From the NCBI RefSeq assembly GCF_028617075.1, contig NZ_JAQKGV010000001.1, forward strand, positions 186,001 to 250,000: DNA of 64,000 bases, written 5' to 3'. The DNA is from Rubrobacter calidifluminis. Its GTDB lineage: Bacteria; Actinomycetota; Rubrobacteria; Rubrobacterales; Rubrobacteraceae. The translations under genes were made by a program, and so were the position numbers. This document shows, piece by piece, positions 34,203 to 41,367 of the stretch; position 1 is the first letter of the stretch, and every line of letters starts with the position of its first letter. The notes beneath the pieces are model-generated. The model searched no databases. It saw only the letters and a program-made list of their open reading frames with translations, and was not told the DNA's origin.

Positions 34203-35150
34203 TTACTCCCGCGTCAGGAACTCTTCTACCTCGCGGTTGAAGGCCTCCGCGCGTTCGTCGTGTGGCATCAACGCGGCATCGCGGAAGAAACGCGGTTCGG
34301 AGCGCGGGTTGCGCAGCAGGAAATCGTGAATGAGTCCTGCCGGGAGCGCCCGTGCCTCCTGCCCCCAGCAGATGAGGATGCGCTGCCTCAACCTGGGGAA
34401 GTACGGCCCTGCGTCCTGGTTGAGCCGGCCGGAGATAAAGGCCGCCGCAGCATACCTCGCCCCCCGCCGGTGGCTCGCCGCGTAGTAGCTCTCCACTACC
34501 TCCGGGCTCACGAGTTCCGGGTCGTGATAGACGCTCCTGCCGAGGTAGAAGCGCAGCGCCCGGCGGCTGGTCAGGGCGTGGTATACGCCTTCCCCGACCA
34601 CCGGGAGAGTGAGCCAGGCTTCGATCGAGCGCCCGAGCCTCCCCGATGGCCGCGCGAGCGCGGCGTAGCCGGTGGGGCAGACGAACACGAGCCTGCCGAA
34701 GAGGCGCGGGCTCCTCACCGCCGCGGGCATAATGAGCGCGCACGAGAGGGAGCTCGCGACGAGATGGGCCGGACGTCCGATCACCTCCCGCACGAAGTCT
34801 TCTAGCTGTGCGGTGAAGTCTTCGGGTGTGTACCGGCGTCGGGGTTTGTCTGAGCGACCGTAACCGAGGAAATCCGGGGCGTAGACCCTGAACCGGCGCG
34901 CGAGCGGGAACATATTGCGGCGGAACTCGAAGGATGAAGCACCCACCTGCGGGCTGTGGACGAGCACGAGAGGAGGGGCATCCTCCTCACCCGCCACGGA
35001 ATACACCACCTTGCCTTCCCGCCAGTGGTAGATGCGCTCCTCCCCAACGGTGTGGGCGGCCGCGTCTTCCCCCGCGTTCCTGAGCCTGTGGTTGATCATC
35101 TTGATCCCTCCCGCCATCAGCCCGGCTGCCAGCAGCATTCTACTTCTCAT
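34203..35150 (-). CDS. Alpha/beta hydrolase fold protein
   Basis: A 315-residue hydrolase with an N-terminal hydrophobic stretch (MLLAAGLMAGGI) that may anchor it. The fold is evident from LVLVHSPQVGASSFEFRRN, YAPDFLGYGRSDKP and the nucleophile region LVASSLSCALIM, where the usual GxSxG is changed to ASSLS. A catalytic His is likely in LMPHDERAEAF. The acid position in ICWGQEARALP has Glu rather than Asp. Activity is therefore plausible but the substrate is unknown. It converges with the membrane protein gene, with one base between stops. Confidence 0.75.
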   Translation of the reverse strand: MRSRMLLAAGLMAGGIKMINHRLRNAGEDAAAHTVGEERIYHWREGKVVYSVAGEEDAPPLVLVHSPQVGASSFEFRRNMFPLARRFRVYAPDFLGYGRSDKPRRRYTPEDFTAQLEDFVREVIGRPAHLVASSLSCALIMPAAVRSPRLFGRLVFVCPTGYAALARPSGRLGRSIEAWLTLPVVGEGVYHALTSRRALRFYLGRSVYHDPELVSPEVVESYYAASHRRGARYAAAAFISGRLNQDAGPYFPRLRQRILICWGQEARALPAGLIHDFLLRNPRSEPRFFRDAALMPHDERAEAFNREVEEFLTRE

Positions 35151-35307
35151 CTCACACGGACCTCCCGGAGTCTTCTAACTATCATCTTGCGAAAGCTTAG
35201 CGTGCAAGAGGGGGTAAGGCGTCGGTCGGGATCCTTTCACCCGGCTCCTCAGCCCCCGACCTCGAGTTTCGGGCAGCCGGTTCGGGATTGCGCTTCAGTC
35301 TGCAGGG

Positions 35308-35739
35308 ATGCCGGGGAAACGGGTGGTACTCATTTTCCATGATGTCGGGACAGCCCGTGTGGCGGAGAGGATCAACCGGGTGTTGCGTGCCCGTTATCCC
35401 TCCTCCAGGAAAGGTCGTGGTGCCCAGCGTCGTGGATCTCGGCCTGGGGTCCCTTGCGTCTACTGGACAGCCGTGAACTTCGCTCTGCGAGGGGCGTCCT
35501 CTGCACTGCCTCCCGGCGCCGACCCCTCAGAGTACTTGATCATGCTGCCCGACTGGGATGTGATGGTGAGCCAGCGCTACGGCGTCAGGAGAGCAGCCCG
35601 CCTGGCGACCGTGGCAGTGGTGGATGCCGGCTCACACCTCGCGGGCATCTCTCAGAGAGAGTATCCCGTCTCAGCCACCCTCGACTTCTTCCGGAGAGAG
35701 GATCAGACGACAGAGCTCGAAGGCCCCCCCGCGACGTAG
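35308..35739 (+). CDS. Hypothetical protein, doubtful
   Basis: A 143-residue frame beginning KRVVLIFHDVG and containing EYLIMLPDWDVMVSQRYGV; I recognise no family. The ribosome-binding site is weak (GCAGGG), and the last 37 bases run antisense into the SDR gene at 35703. Another plus frame is locally better around 35395-35475, so it may be a frameshifted remnant. It could equally be a genuine lineage-specific gene. Confidence 0.35.
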   Translation: MPGKRVVLIFHDVGTARVAERINRVLRARYPSSRKGRGAQRRGSRPGVPCVYWTAVNFALRGASSALPPGADPSEYLIMLPDWDVMVSQRYGVRRAARLATVAVVDAGSHLAGISQREYPVSATLDFFRREDQTTELEGPPAT

Positions 35740-36473
35740 ATCGTCTCCCCGCTTATGTAGGAGGCCTCGTCGGAGACCAGGAAGGCCACCACGTTGGCTA
35801 TGTCCTCGACCCGGCCGAACCTGCGCAGCGGTATGCTCCTCGCGAAGCGCTCCTTCATCTCCTCCATCGTCATGCCGACCCTCTCCGCCGCCGCCCGGGT
35901 CATCTCTGTCTCGATCCAGCCGGGCGCAACCGCGTTGACGTTGATGTTGAACCGTCCCAGCTCCAGCGCCAGCGTGCGTGTCAGGCCCTGCAGGCCGGCC
36001 TTCGCCGCCGAGTAGTTCGCCTGACCCCGGTTCCCGAGCGCCACGACCGATGAGGTCATCACGATCTTGCCGTACTCCTGCTCGACCATGTACTTCTGCG
36101 CAGCCTTCGAGCACAGAAAACTGCCCTTGAGGTGGATGTCGAGCACGGTGTCCCAGTCCTCCTCGCTCATCTTGAACGAGAGGTTGTCCCGGATCACACC
36201 TGCGTTGTTCACCAGGATGTCCACCGTCCCGAACCTCTCGGCCACCTTCTCGAAGGCTTCTTCGACCTGATCTGCGCGCGATACGTCACACGCCACCGCC
36301 ATCGCCTCCGAGCCGAGCTTCTCGATCTCCTCCACCGTCTCCTGGCACGCTTCGGCCGAAAGGTCGAAGACCGCCACCTTCGCACCATCTTTGGCAAGGC
36401 GCTTGGCCTCGGCCGCCCCTATCCCGCGCGCAGCACCGGTGACGACCGCAACACGACCCTCCAGGTTTCCCAC
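35703..36473 (-). CDS. FabG-like SDR, 3-oxoacyl reductase family
   Basis: Classical SDR of about 256 residues, close to FabG: TGAARGIG cofactor loop, NNAGVIRD, catalytic Ser in VMTSSVVALGNRGQ and the YSAAK pair, then GWIETEMT and a C-terminal ISGETIYVAGG. It would reduce a 3-oxoacyl thioester to the 3-hydroxy form with NAD(P)H. It lies downstream of phaB on the same strand, about 150 bases away, so it may supply other (R)-3-hydroxyacyl-CoA monomers for PHA. GTG 36473 fits AGAGG eight bases upstream; GTG 36482 is possible. Confidence 0.85.
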   Translation of the reverse strand: MGNLEGRVAVVTGAARGIGAAEAKRLAKDGAKVAVFDLSAEACQETVEEIEKLGSEAMAVACDVSRADQVEEAFEKVAERFGTVDILVNNAGVIRDNLSFKMSEEDWDTVLDIHLKGSFLCSKAAQKYMVEQEYGKIVMTSSVVALGNRGQANYSAAKAGLQGLTRTLALELGRFNINVNAVAPGWIETEMTRAAAERVGMTMEEMKERFARSIPLRRFGRVEDIANVVAFLVSDEASYISGETIYVAGGPSSSVV

Positions 36474-36551
36474 GAAGATCACCTCTTCTATCGAGCCTGC
36501 ATCAGACGGGTACCAGACCGCCCAGACGGTCAGGTGCCTCTGAATAAATTA

Positions 36552-36577
36552 TATACGTGCGGAAAATATATACCGCA
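36552..36577. promoter_or_regulatory. AT-rich dyad, putative PhaQ site A
   Basis: Contains the dyad TGCGG-N10-CCGCA within TATATACGTGCGG...ATATATACC. Read on the minus strand it gives ATATAT, a short spacer and GCACGTATA, resembling the other three PHA-locus sites (37448, 37545, 49220). It is the most divergent of the four and lies before the fabG-like gene. Confidence 0.35.
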
Positions 36578-36582
36578 AGAAG

Positions 36583-36603
36583 ATATGACCAAAAGGGTCA
36601 TAT
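36583..36603. terminator. Hairpin between phaB and the fabG-like gene
   Basis: ATATGACC pairs perfectly with GGTCATAT around AAAAG. On the minus strand it follows the phaB stop by about 30 bases. Confidence 0.4.
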
Positions 36604-36625
36604 GTAGCGAGGGGTCGGCGGGAGC

Positions 36626-36653
36626 CGGCGGGATCTACATGTAGATCCCGCCG
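36626..36653. repeat. 28-bp perfect palindrome over the phaB stop
   Basis: Bases 36626-36653 are a perfect inverted repeat centred between 36639 and 36640, with half-site CGGCGGGATCTACA. It includes the last codons and TAG stop of phaB. In RNA it would form a GC-rich stem right at the end of translation. Confidence 0.7.
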
Positions 36654-37387
36654 TTTATGTTGAGGGTCTGGCCGGTTATGTAGTCTCCGTCGACGATGAG
36701 GTATCGGACGGCGCGGGCGACCTCTTCGGGTTTCCCGACGCGGCCGAGGGGTATGCGGGGGAGAATCTTCTCCTTCACCACGTTCTCCGGGACGCCGGCG
36801 AACATGTCGGTCTCTATGAAGCCCGGGCACACGGCGTTGACGGTGATGTTGTAGCGGGCGAGCTCGAGGGCCGCGGTCTTGGTGAAGCCGATGATGCCCG
36901 CCTTGGCGGCTGCGTAGTTCGCCTGCCCGAAGTTGCCCATCTGCCCGACGAAGGAGCTTATGTTTATGATCTTGCCGGAAGACTTCTCGATGAAGTGAGG
37001 AAGCGCCGCCTTGACCGTGTAGTAGCAGCTGTTGAGATCCACCTGGACGACCCTGTCCCACTCCTCGACGCTCAGCTTCTTCATCGTCTTGTCTATGTTG
37101 ATGCCCGCGTTGTTGACCAGGATGTCTATCCCGCCGAAGGCTTCGAGCGACTCGGAGATGAGACGCGCCGCCTGCCCGGCCTCCGAGACGTCGGCCTGGA
37201 TGGCCACCGCCTCCATCCCCTCCGACTTCAGCTTCTCGACCAGCTCCTCCGCAGGTCCCCGACTGCGCGAGTAGTTGACCACCACCCTCGCCCCACCGGA
37301 CGCCAGCTCCTCCGCTATCGCCCTGCCGAGCCCCCTCCCCGCCCCGGTCACTACCGCTACCGATCCCCTGAGCTCGCTCACCTCCAC
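36635..37387 (-). CDS. phaB: Acetoacetyl-CoA reductase
   Basis: NADPH-dependent SDR of 250 residues making (R)-3-hydroxybutyryl-CoA for PHB. TGAGRGLG cofactor loop, NNAGINIDKTMKKLSVEEWDRVV-type segment, catalytic Ser in INISSFVGQMGNFGQ, YAAAK, and the characteristic C-terminus NINGGIYM, close to the NGG-YM ending of known PhaB enzymes. It has its own promoter (TTGAAT/TAGACT, 37416-37445) with an operator-like site just upstream. It is divergent from phaQ. The last codons form part of a 28-bp palindrome. Confidence 0.92.
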   Translation of the reverse strand: MEVSELRGSVAVVTGAGRGLGRAIAEELASGGARVVVNYSRSRGPAEELVEKLKSEGMEAVAIQADVSEAGQAARLISESLEAFGGIDILVNNAGINIDKTMKKLSVEEWDRVVQVDLNSCYYTVKAALPHFIEKSSGKIINISSFVGQMGNFGQANYAAAKAGIIGFTKTAALELARYNITVNAVCPGFIETDMFAGVPENVVKEKILPRIPLGRVGKPEEVARAVRYLIVDGDYITGQTLNINGGIYM

Positions 37388-37415
37388 AACCCCTTTCTCT
37401 CTCCGCCGTGTAGCC

Positions 37416-37445
37416 AGTCTAACAGCCGGGTAAAATCTGATTCAA
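37416..37445 (-). promoter_or_regulatory. Putative phaB promoter
   Basis: Minus-strand TTGAAT (37440-37445) and TAGACT (37416-37421) with an 18-base spacer. Site B at 37448-37465 lies immediately upstream of the -35 box. Confidence 0.45.
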
Positions 37446-37447
37446 AA

Positions 37448-37465
37448 TATGTGAGCGGCATATAT
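37448..37465. promoter_or_regulatory. Putative PhaQ operator, site B
   Basis: TATGTG-AGC-GGCATATAT, containing the dyad ATATG-N7-CATAT (37447-37463). The same two halves, TATGTG and GGCATATAT, recur at the phaE promoter with a 5-base spacer. Confidence 0.5.
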
Positions 37466-37531
37466 ATGGACCATGGAAGCTCACCTCCATAAATCACACC
37501 AACCACGATCCATGAAAGTGCGCCCACATGC

Positions 37532-37559
37532 TTGACATTTCTGAATATATGTGTAAACT
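37532..37559 (+). promoter_or_regulatory. phaQ promoter
   Basis: Consensus TTGACA (37532-37537), a 16-base spacer and TAAACT (37554-37559). Transcription would start about three bases before ATG 37569, so phaQ is almost leaderless. Confidence 0.6.
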
Positions 37560-37564
37560 GCACA
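37545..37564. promoter_or_regulatory. Putative PhaQ autoregulatory operator, site C
   Basis: ATATATG-TGTA-AACTGCACA, with the dyad TGTG-N7-CACA, exactly covers the phaQ -10 box. Both halves are also found at the phaE promoter (site D). Binding here would block transcription. Confidence 0.5.
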
Positions 37565-37568
37565 CAGC

Positions 37569-38003
37569 ATGGAAGAGAGGAAGATGAACGAGCGAGAGGA
37601 GCGAAGAGGACCGGATCCGAGGAAGGCTGAGGCGAGGCCGCGCAACTGGCTGGTACCCGTGATCCTGCTTTCGCTGCGGGACTGGAACTCCTACGGGTAC
37701 GAGCTTATGGAGCGGGCGGCGAAGTTCGGGTTCGAGGCGATGAACCCGGGCACCCTGTACCGGACGCTGAGGCAGATGGAGAAGGACGGGATCGTCAAGT
37801 CCACCTGGGAGACTTCGGAGGGGGGGCCGGCGCGGAGGATGTATTCGATCACGGACGCCGGCAGGGCCTATCTGGATTTCTGGGCGAAGTCTCTCGAGCA
37901 GTACCAGAAGACGATGGACACCTTCTTCAGGATATACACGGGCCAGCCGATGCGTTCCGAGGAGGAAGACGAAGAAGAGGGTCGCGGGGGTAGAGAACGT
38001 TGA
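37569..38003 (+). CDS. phaQ: PadR-family PHB-responsive repressor PhaQ
   Basis: A 144-residue PadR-type winged-helix regulator. The DNA-binding domain spans about residues 26-105: RNWLVPVILLSLRDWNSYGYELME, FGFEAMNPGTLYRTLRQMEKDG and TSEGGPARRMYSITDAG. This pattern closely matches PhaQ of Bacillus megaterium, which represses phaQP and is released by binding PHB. The C-terminal tail is acidic. It is divergent from phaB and precedes two phasin-like genes and phaA. An operator-like dyad over its own -10 box suggests autorepression. Confidence 0.88.
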   Translation: MEERKMNEREERRGPDPRKAEARPRNWLVPVILLSLRDWNSYGYELMERAAKFGFEAMNPGTLYRTLRQMEKDGIVKSTWETSEGGPARRMYSITDAGRAYLDFWAKSLEQYQKTMDTFFRIYTGQPMRSEEEDEEEGRGGRER

Positions 38004-38048
38004 GTAGCACCACGGACGGGCGTAGAGAGAAGAAAGGAGCTTGAAAAG

Positions 38049-38381
38049 ATGGCGAACAGGAACAGGACGAATGAGGCTGCTCAGAAGCTGGCCGAGGGGA
38101 TACGTGACTCCTACCAGGCCATGCTCGATCATGCCGTCGGCATCCAGGAACGGAACGTGCGCTTCATGCAGGGGATGGTCGACGACGCGATAAAGGAGCT
38201 CCGCTACCAGGCCGAGAGCAACCGGGCCTTCACCCAGGAGCTCGCGGAGCGTGCCGAGCGTCAGCGCGAGGCTTTCCAGCAGCTCGTCGAGGAGGGAGTG
38301 GAGGCCTATCTGGACCTCCTGTATGCACCCTTCACCTACTACCGGGAGGGGCTCGAGGCCGTCAGCCGGGTGGCCAGGTAG
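38049..38381 (+). CDS. Phasin-like protein 1
   Basis: A 110-residue, wholly helical, heptad-rich protein (NEAAQKLAEGIRDSYQ, ELAERAERQREAFQQLVEEG) with an amphipathic C-terminal segment YLDLLYAPFTYYREGL. Phasins coat PHA granules and limit their size. The call rests on helical character, length, position after phaQ and similarity in layout to the next small gene. AAAGGAG precedes the ATG. A terminator-like hairpin follows at 38407-38434. Confidence 0.7.
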   Translation: MANRNRTNEAAQKLAEGIRDSYQAMLDHAVGIQERNVRFMQGMVDDAIKELRYQAESNRAFTQELAERAERQREAFQQLVEEGVEAYLDLLYAPFTYYREGLEAVSRVAR

Positions 38382-38406
38382 GCTGGCGCCAAGGGGGCAT
38401 TTCTGC

Positions 38407-38434
38407 GGGGGCCGGGTCGCAAGCCCCGGCCCCC
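38407..38434 (+). terminator. Hairpin between the two phasin-like genes
   Basis: GGGGGCCGGG pairs with CCCGGCCCCC around an 8-base loop. It may end or attenuate transcription from phaQ-phasin 1, making the downstream genes less expressed or separately promoted. Confidence 0.6.
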
Positions 38435-38483
38435 GTTAGTATGTTATGCTGCATGAGGAGGAGAGAGGCAAAGGAGGTCTTCC

Positions 38484-38837
38484 ATGGACGACCGCCAGAT
38501 GCGGGAGCAGATGGAGAAGGTCAACGCGGCTGCCGAGAAGTTCGCCGAGGCGATAATGGAGTCGTACAAGACGGTCTCCGGGCGCTCCATAGAGGCTCAG
38601 GAAAGGGGGGCGGAGCTGACGCGGAAGTTCTTCGAGAGCGTGATGCAGGAGCTGCAGAGTCAGGCCGAGGGCACCCGTTCGACCACGGAGGCGCTGCTGG
38701 AACAGTCCCAGAGGCAGCGCGAAGCTCTGCAGGAGCTTTCGCAGGAATCCATAAGCGCGTACATGAACTTCCTCAACTCGATGTTCTCCTACTACCAGAA
38801 CGCGTTCGAGGACATGCAGCGGCGCAGCGGGCGCTAG
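38484..38837 (+). CDS. Phasin-like protein 2
   Basis: A 117-residue helical protein with long heptad patterns (MREQMEKVNAAAEKFAEAIMES, LLEQSQRQREALQELSQES) and an aromatic C-terminal segment YMNFLNSMFSYYQNAFEDM like that of phasin 1, so the two probably arose by duplication. No catalytic motif. It likely binds the PHA granule surface. AAAGGAGG upstream supports the ATG. It is followed 45 bases later by phaA. Confidence 0.7.
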   Translation: MDDRQMREQMEKVNAAAEKFAEAIMESYKTVSGRSIEAQERGAELTRKFFESVMQELQSQAEGTRSTTEALLEQSQRQREALQELSQESISAYMNFLNSMFSYYQNAFEDMQRRSGR

Positions 38838-38882
38838 GGTGTATCCTTCCTGAAAAGGAGTGAGAGCAGAGGAGGAGCCGCC

Positions 38883-40091
38883 TTGAGCTTTGGGAACAAC
38901 GGAACGGAGATAGTGGTCTCCACCCCCCTGAGGACGGCGATCGGGACGTTCGGCGGGGCCCTCAAGGACGTGCCGGCGACCGAGCTTGGGGCCACGGTGG
39001 CCCGGGAGGTCATCTCCCGCTCGGGCGTGGAGGGGGAACGGGTGGATCAGGTAATCATCGGCAACATCCTCTCGGCGGGGCAGGGGATGAACCCGGGGCG
39101 GCAGGTCGGGATCAAAGCCGGCCTCCCGGTGAGCGTGCCCGGCATGACGCTCAACCGGATGTGCGGATCCGGTCTGCAGGCGATCGTCTCTGCGGCGCAG
39201 GAGGTGGCGCTCGGAGACGCGGAGGTGGTGCTCGCCGGCGGGATCGAGAGCATGGACCAGGCACCGTTTTTGCTCCCGAAGGCCCGCTACGGCTACCGGA
39301 TGGGGATGCCGGGCGGGGAGATCCTGGACCACATGGTCTACGATGGGCTGTGGGACGTCTTCAACGACTACCACATGGGCATGACCGCCGAGAACGTGGC
39401 CGAGAAGTACGGCGTCTCGCGCGAGGACCAGGACGCCTACGCGGCGCGCAGTCACCAGCGGGCGGCCCGGGCGATTCAGGAGGGATACTTCGAAGATCAG
39501 ATCGTGCCGGTCGAGGTGAAGCAGAAGCGTGAGACGGTGCGGTTCACCACCGACGAGCACGTCCGTCCGAACGCGAGCGTCGAGAGCCTCGCCCGGCTCA
39601 AGCCGGTCTTCAAACGTGACGGGGGCACCGTTACGGCGGGCAACGCGAGCGGCATCAACGACGGGGCTGCGATGATGCTGGTTACCACCAGTGCCAAGGC
39701 GGAGGAGCTTGGCCTGCCGGTGGCGGGGAGGCTCGTCTCGGCTGCCGTTGCGGGCGTGGACCCGGCGCTGATGGGGACTGGCATGATCCCGGCTTCCCGG
39801 ATGGCCCTCAAGAAGGCCGGACTGTCGGTCGAGGACATGGATATCGTCGAGGCGAACGAGGCCTTCGCCTCTATCGCGGTCACCGTCGGCCGTGAGCTCG
39901 GGGTTCCGGAGGAGAGGTTGAACCCCCTAGGGGGCGCCGTTGCCCTGGGACACCCGATAGGCGCCACCGGGGCGATCCTCACCGTCAAGATCCTGCACGA
40001 GCTCAGACGTAGTGGGGGCCGTTACGGGCTGGTGACGCTTTGCATCGGCGGTGGGATGGGTATCGCGGCGGTCTTCGAGCGCATCTCTTAG
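38883..40091 (+). CDS. phaA: Acetyl-CoA acetyltransferase (thiolase)
   Basis: Biosynthetic-type thiolase of 402 residues condensing two acetyl-CoA to acetoacetyl-CoA. The acylated Cys94 lies in NRMCGSGLQA; the GGAVALGHPIGATGA block carries the catalytic His, and TLCIGGGMG the second Cys. The TTG start follows GAGGAG. Its place after phaQ and the phasin genes makes it the first enzyme of PHB synthesis, feeding phaB. A role in fatty-acid breakdown cannot be excluded. Confidence 0.93.
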   Translation: MSFGNNGTEIVVSTPLRTAIGTFGGALKDVPATELGATVAREVISRSGVEGERVDQVIIGNILSAGQGMNPGRQVGIKAGLPVSVPGMTLNRMCGSGLQAIVSAAQEVALGDAEVVLAGGIESMDQAPFLLPKARYGYRMGMPGGEILDHMVYDGLWDVFNDYHMGMTAENVAEKYGVSREDQDAYAARSHQRAARAIQEGYFEDQIVPVEVKQKRETVRFTTDEHVRPNASVESLARLKPVFKRDGGTVTAGNASGINDGAAMMLVTTSAKAEELGLPVAGRLVSAAVAGVDPALMGTGMIPASRMALKKAGLSVEDMDIVEANEAFASIAVTVGRELGVPEERLNPLGGAVALGHPIGATGAILTVKILHELRRSGGRYGLVTLCIGGGMGIAAVFERIS

Positions 40092-40123
40092 GGCTCCTGC
40101 GTGGGGGGCTGATCCTGCGCGTT

Positions 40124-41257
40124 TTGTCCCTGGCAGACAGGGGAGATCGGATAGGGAGGCTGGCGGAGGAATTCCTCCGCCAGCCTCCCGTCGTACGGGT
40201 CGCTGGAGTGGCCGCGGCCCTCATCGGTGTCCTGGGGCTGTTCGAGAGCCTGACCAACCTCTTCGTGCAGCTCTACGGCCCCTACCAGCAGCTCTATGGC
40301 CTGTACGACCTGCCGTACTTCGTCGCTGAGCCGGTGCGAAGCTTCATGACGCCGCTCGCTCTGTCCGGGGTCTGCGCCCTGGTAAACCGGGGGAGAGGCC
40401 GCGTGGCTGCGCTCTCCGGCCTCGTGCTGTCCCTCCTCACCTGCATCGTGCCCCCCGCCTACATCCTGCGCGAGTGGCTCCACTACAGGGACCAGGTCCT
40501 GTGGCTCGGCCTTCTGGACGGTAGGGTAAGGACCATGTTTTACCTCTGGTTCTGGGGCCCGCCGGTCGCGGCCATCCTCGCGGGGCTGGCTGCACTGAAC
40601 GCCCGCAGGAGCCTGGGCCCGGCGCGGCTGGTCCTGCTTCCGGCGGGAGCGGTGAGCTTGCCTTTCGTCAGCCTACTGCTCTTCCGCTGGTACCTCGACG
40701 ATTCCTCCGGACCCGGCGGCCAGGGACCATGGTCCCAGGTAGTACTCAGCTCGCCCTCCATACTCGCCGCCCTTTGCTGGCTCTGCTTCGGGGCCGCGCT
40801 CTACGGTGCATTGCCTCGCGAGAGGAGGTGCCTCCAGGCGGAACGCCGGAGAAAGGAGGAGGCAAACCTCCGCCGGGCCCGGCAGTTCTACGAGCGGGCG
40901 TTCGCCCTCAAAGACCTCTCCGTCCTCGACGACATACTCGATCCCGAAGTCTCCGACGAGGTACACCGTCTCAAGGGCCGACGAAACTTCGAACGGAGCA
41001 TCCTCGACCTCCACGCGAGCTTCCCGGACCTCCACGTCTCCATAGAGGAGCAGAGCGCCCACGATGATACGGTCGATACCCATCTGCTGTTCTCCGGAAC
41101 CGACCGCGGCGGGGTCCTCTGGTACCCGCCTACCGGCCGCAGCGCATCCTTCAGGGCCTCCTTCCAGGACCATTTCAGGGACGGCAGGCTCGTCCGGCAC
41201 GCAGGCTGGGTGGATATGCAGAACCTGCGCCATCAGCTCGGCCTCCCCGAGACCTGA
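40124..41257 (+). CDS. Membrane protein with C-terminal SnoaL-like domain
   Basis: The N-terminal two thirds (to about residue 250) hold six or so hydrophobic helices separated by short charged loops. After a basic coiled segment (RERRCLQAERRRKEEANLRRA) the last 125 residues look like a SnoaL/NTF2-type fold: FYERAFALKDLSVLDDILDP, then SFPDLHVSIEEQ and FRDGRLVRHAGWVDMQNLRHQLG. SnoaL relatives are ester cyclases or small-ligand binders. I do not recognise the membrane part. The start is uncertain: TTG 40124 is the first reasonable one after phaA, and CTG 40097 is possible. Confidence 0.6.
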   Translation: MSLADRGDRIGRLAEEFLRQPPVVRVAGVAAALIGVLGLFESLTNLFVQLYGPYQQLYGLYDLPYFVAEPVRSFMTPLALSGVCALVNRGRGRVAALSGLVLSLLTCIVPPAYILREWLHYRDQVLWLGLLDGRVRTMFYLWFWGPPVAAILAGLAALNARRSLGPARLVLLPAGAVSLPFVSLLLFRWYLDDSSGPGGQGPWSQVVLSSPSILAALCWLCFGAALYGALPRERRCLQAERRRKEEANLRRARQFYERAFALKDLSVLDDILDPEVSDEVHRLKGRRNFERSILDLHASFPDLHVSIEEQSAHDDTVDTHLLFSGTDRGGVLWYPPTGRSASFRASFQDHFRDGRLVRHAGWVDMQNLRHQLGLPET

Positions 41258-41316
41258 GCCTCCTCCCACGTCCCGTGCTTGATCTCCACCTCTGCCGGTG
41301 TTAGCCTTTCCATATC

Positions 41317-41336
41317 TTAGGCGAACGTTCGCCTAA
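41317..41336. promoter_or_regulatory. LacI-type operator, perfect 20-bp palindrome
   Basis: TTAGGCGAACGTTCGCCTAA is perfectly symmetrical with a central CG, as in LacI/GalR-family operators. It lies 31 bases before the binding-protein start. The regulator encoded four genes downstream is the likely ligand-responsive repressor. Confidence 0.8.
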
Positions 41337-41367
41337 ACCGGGTGGGGTGTGGAAGGAGGGATGTGGT

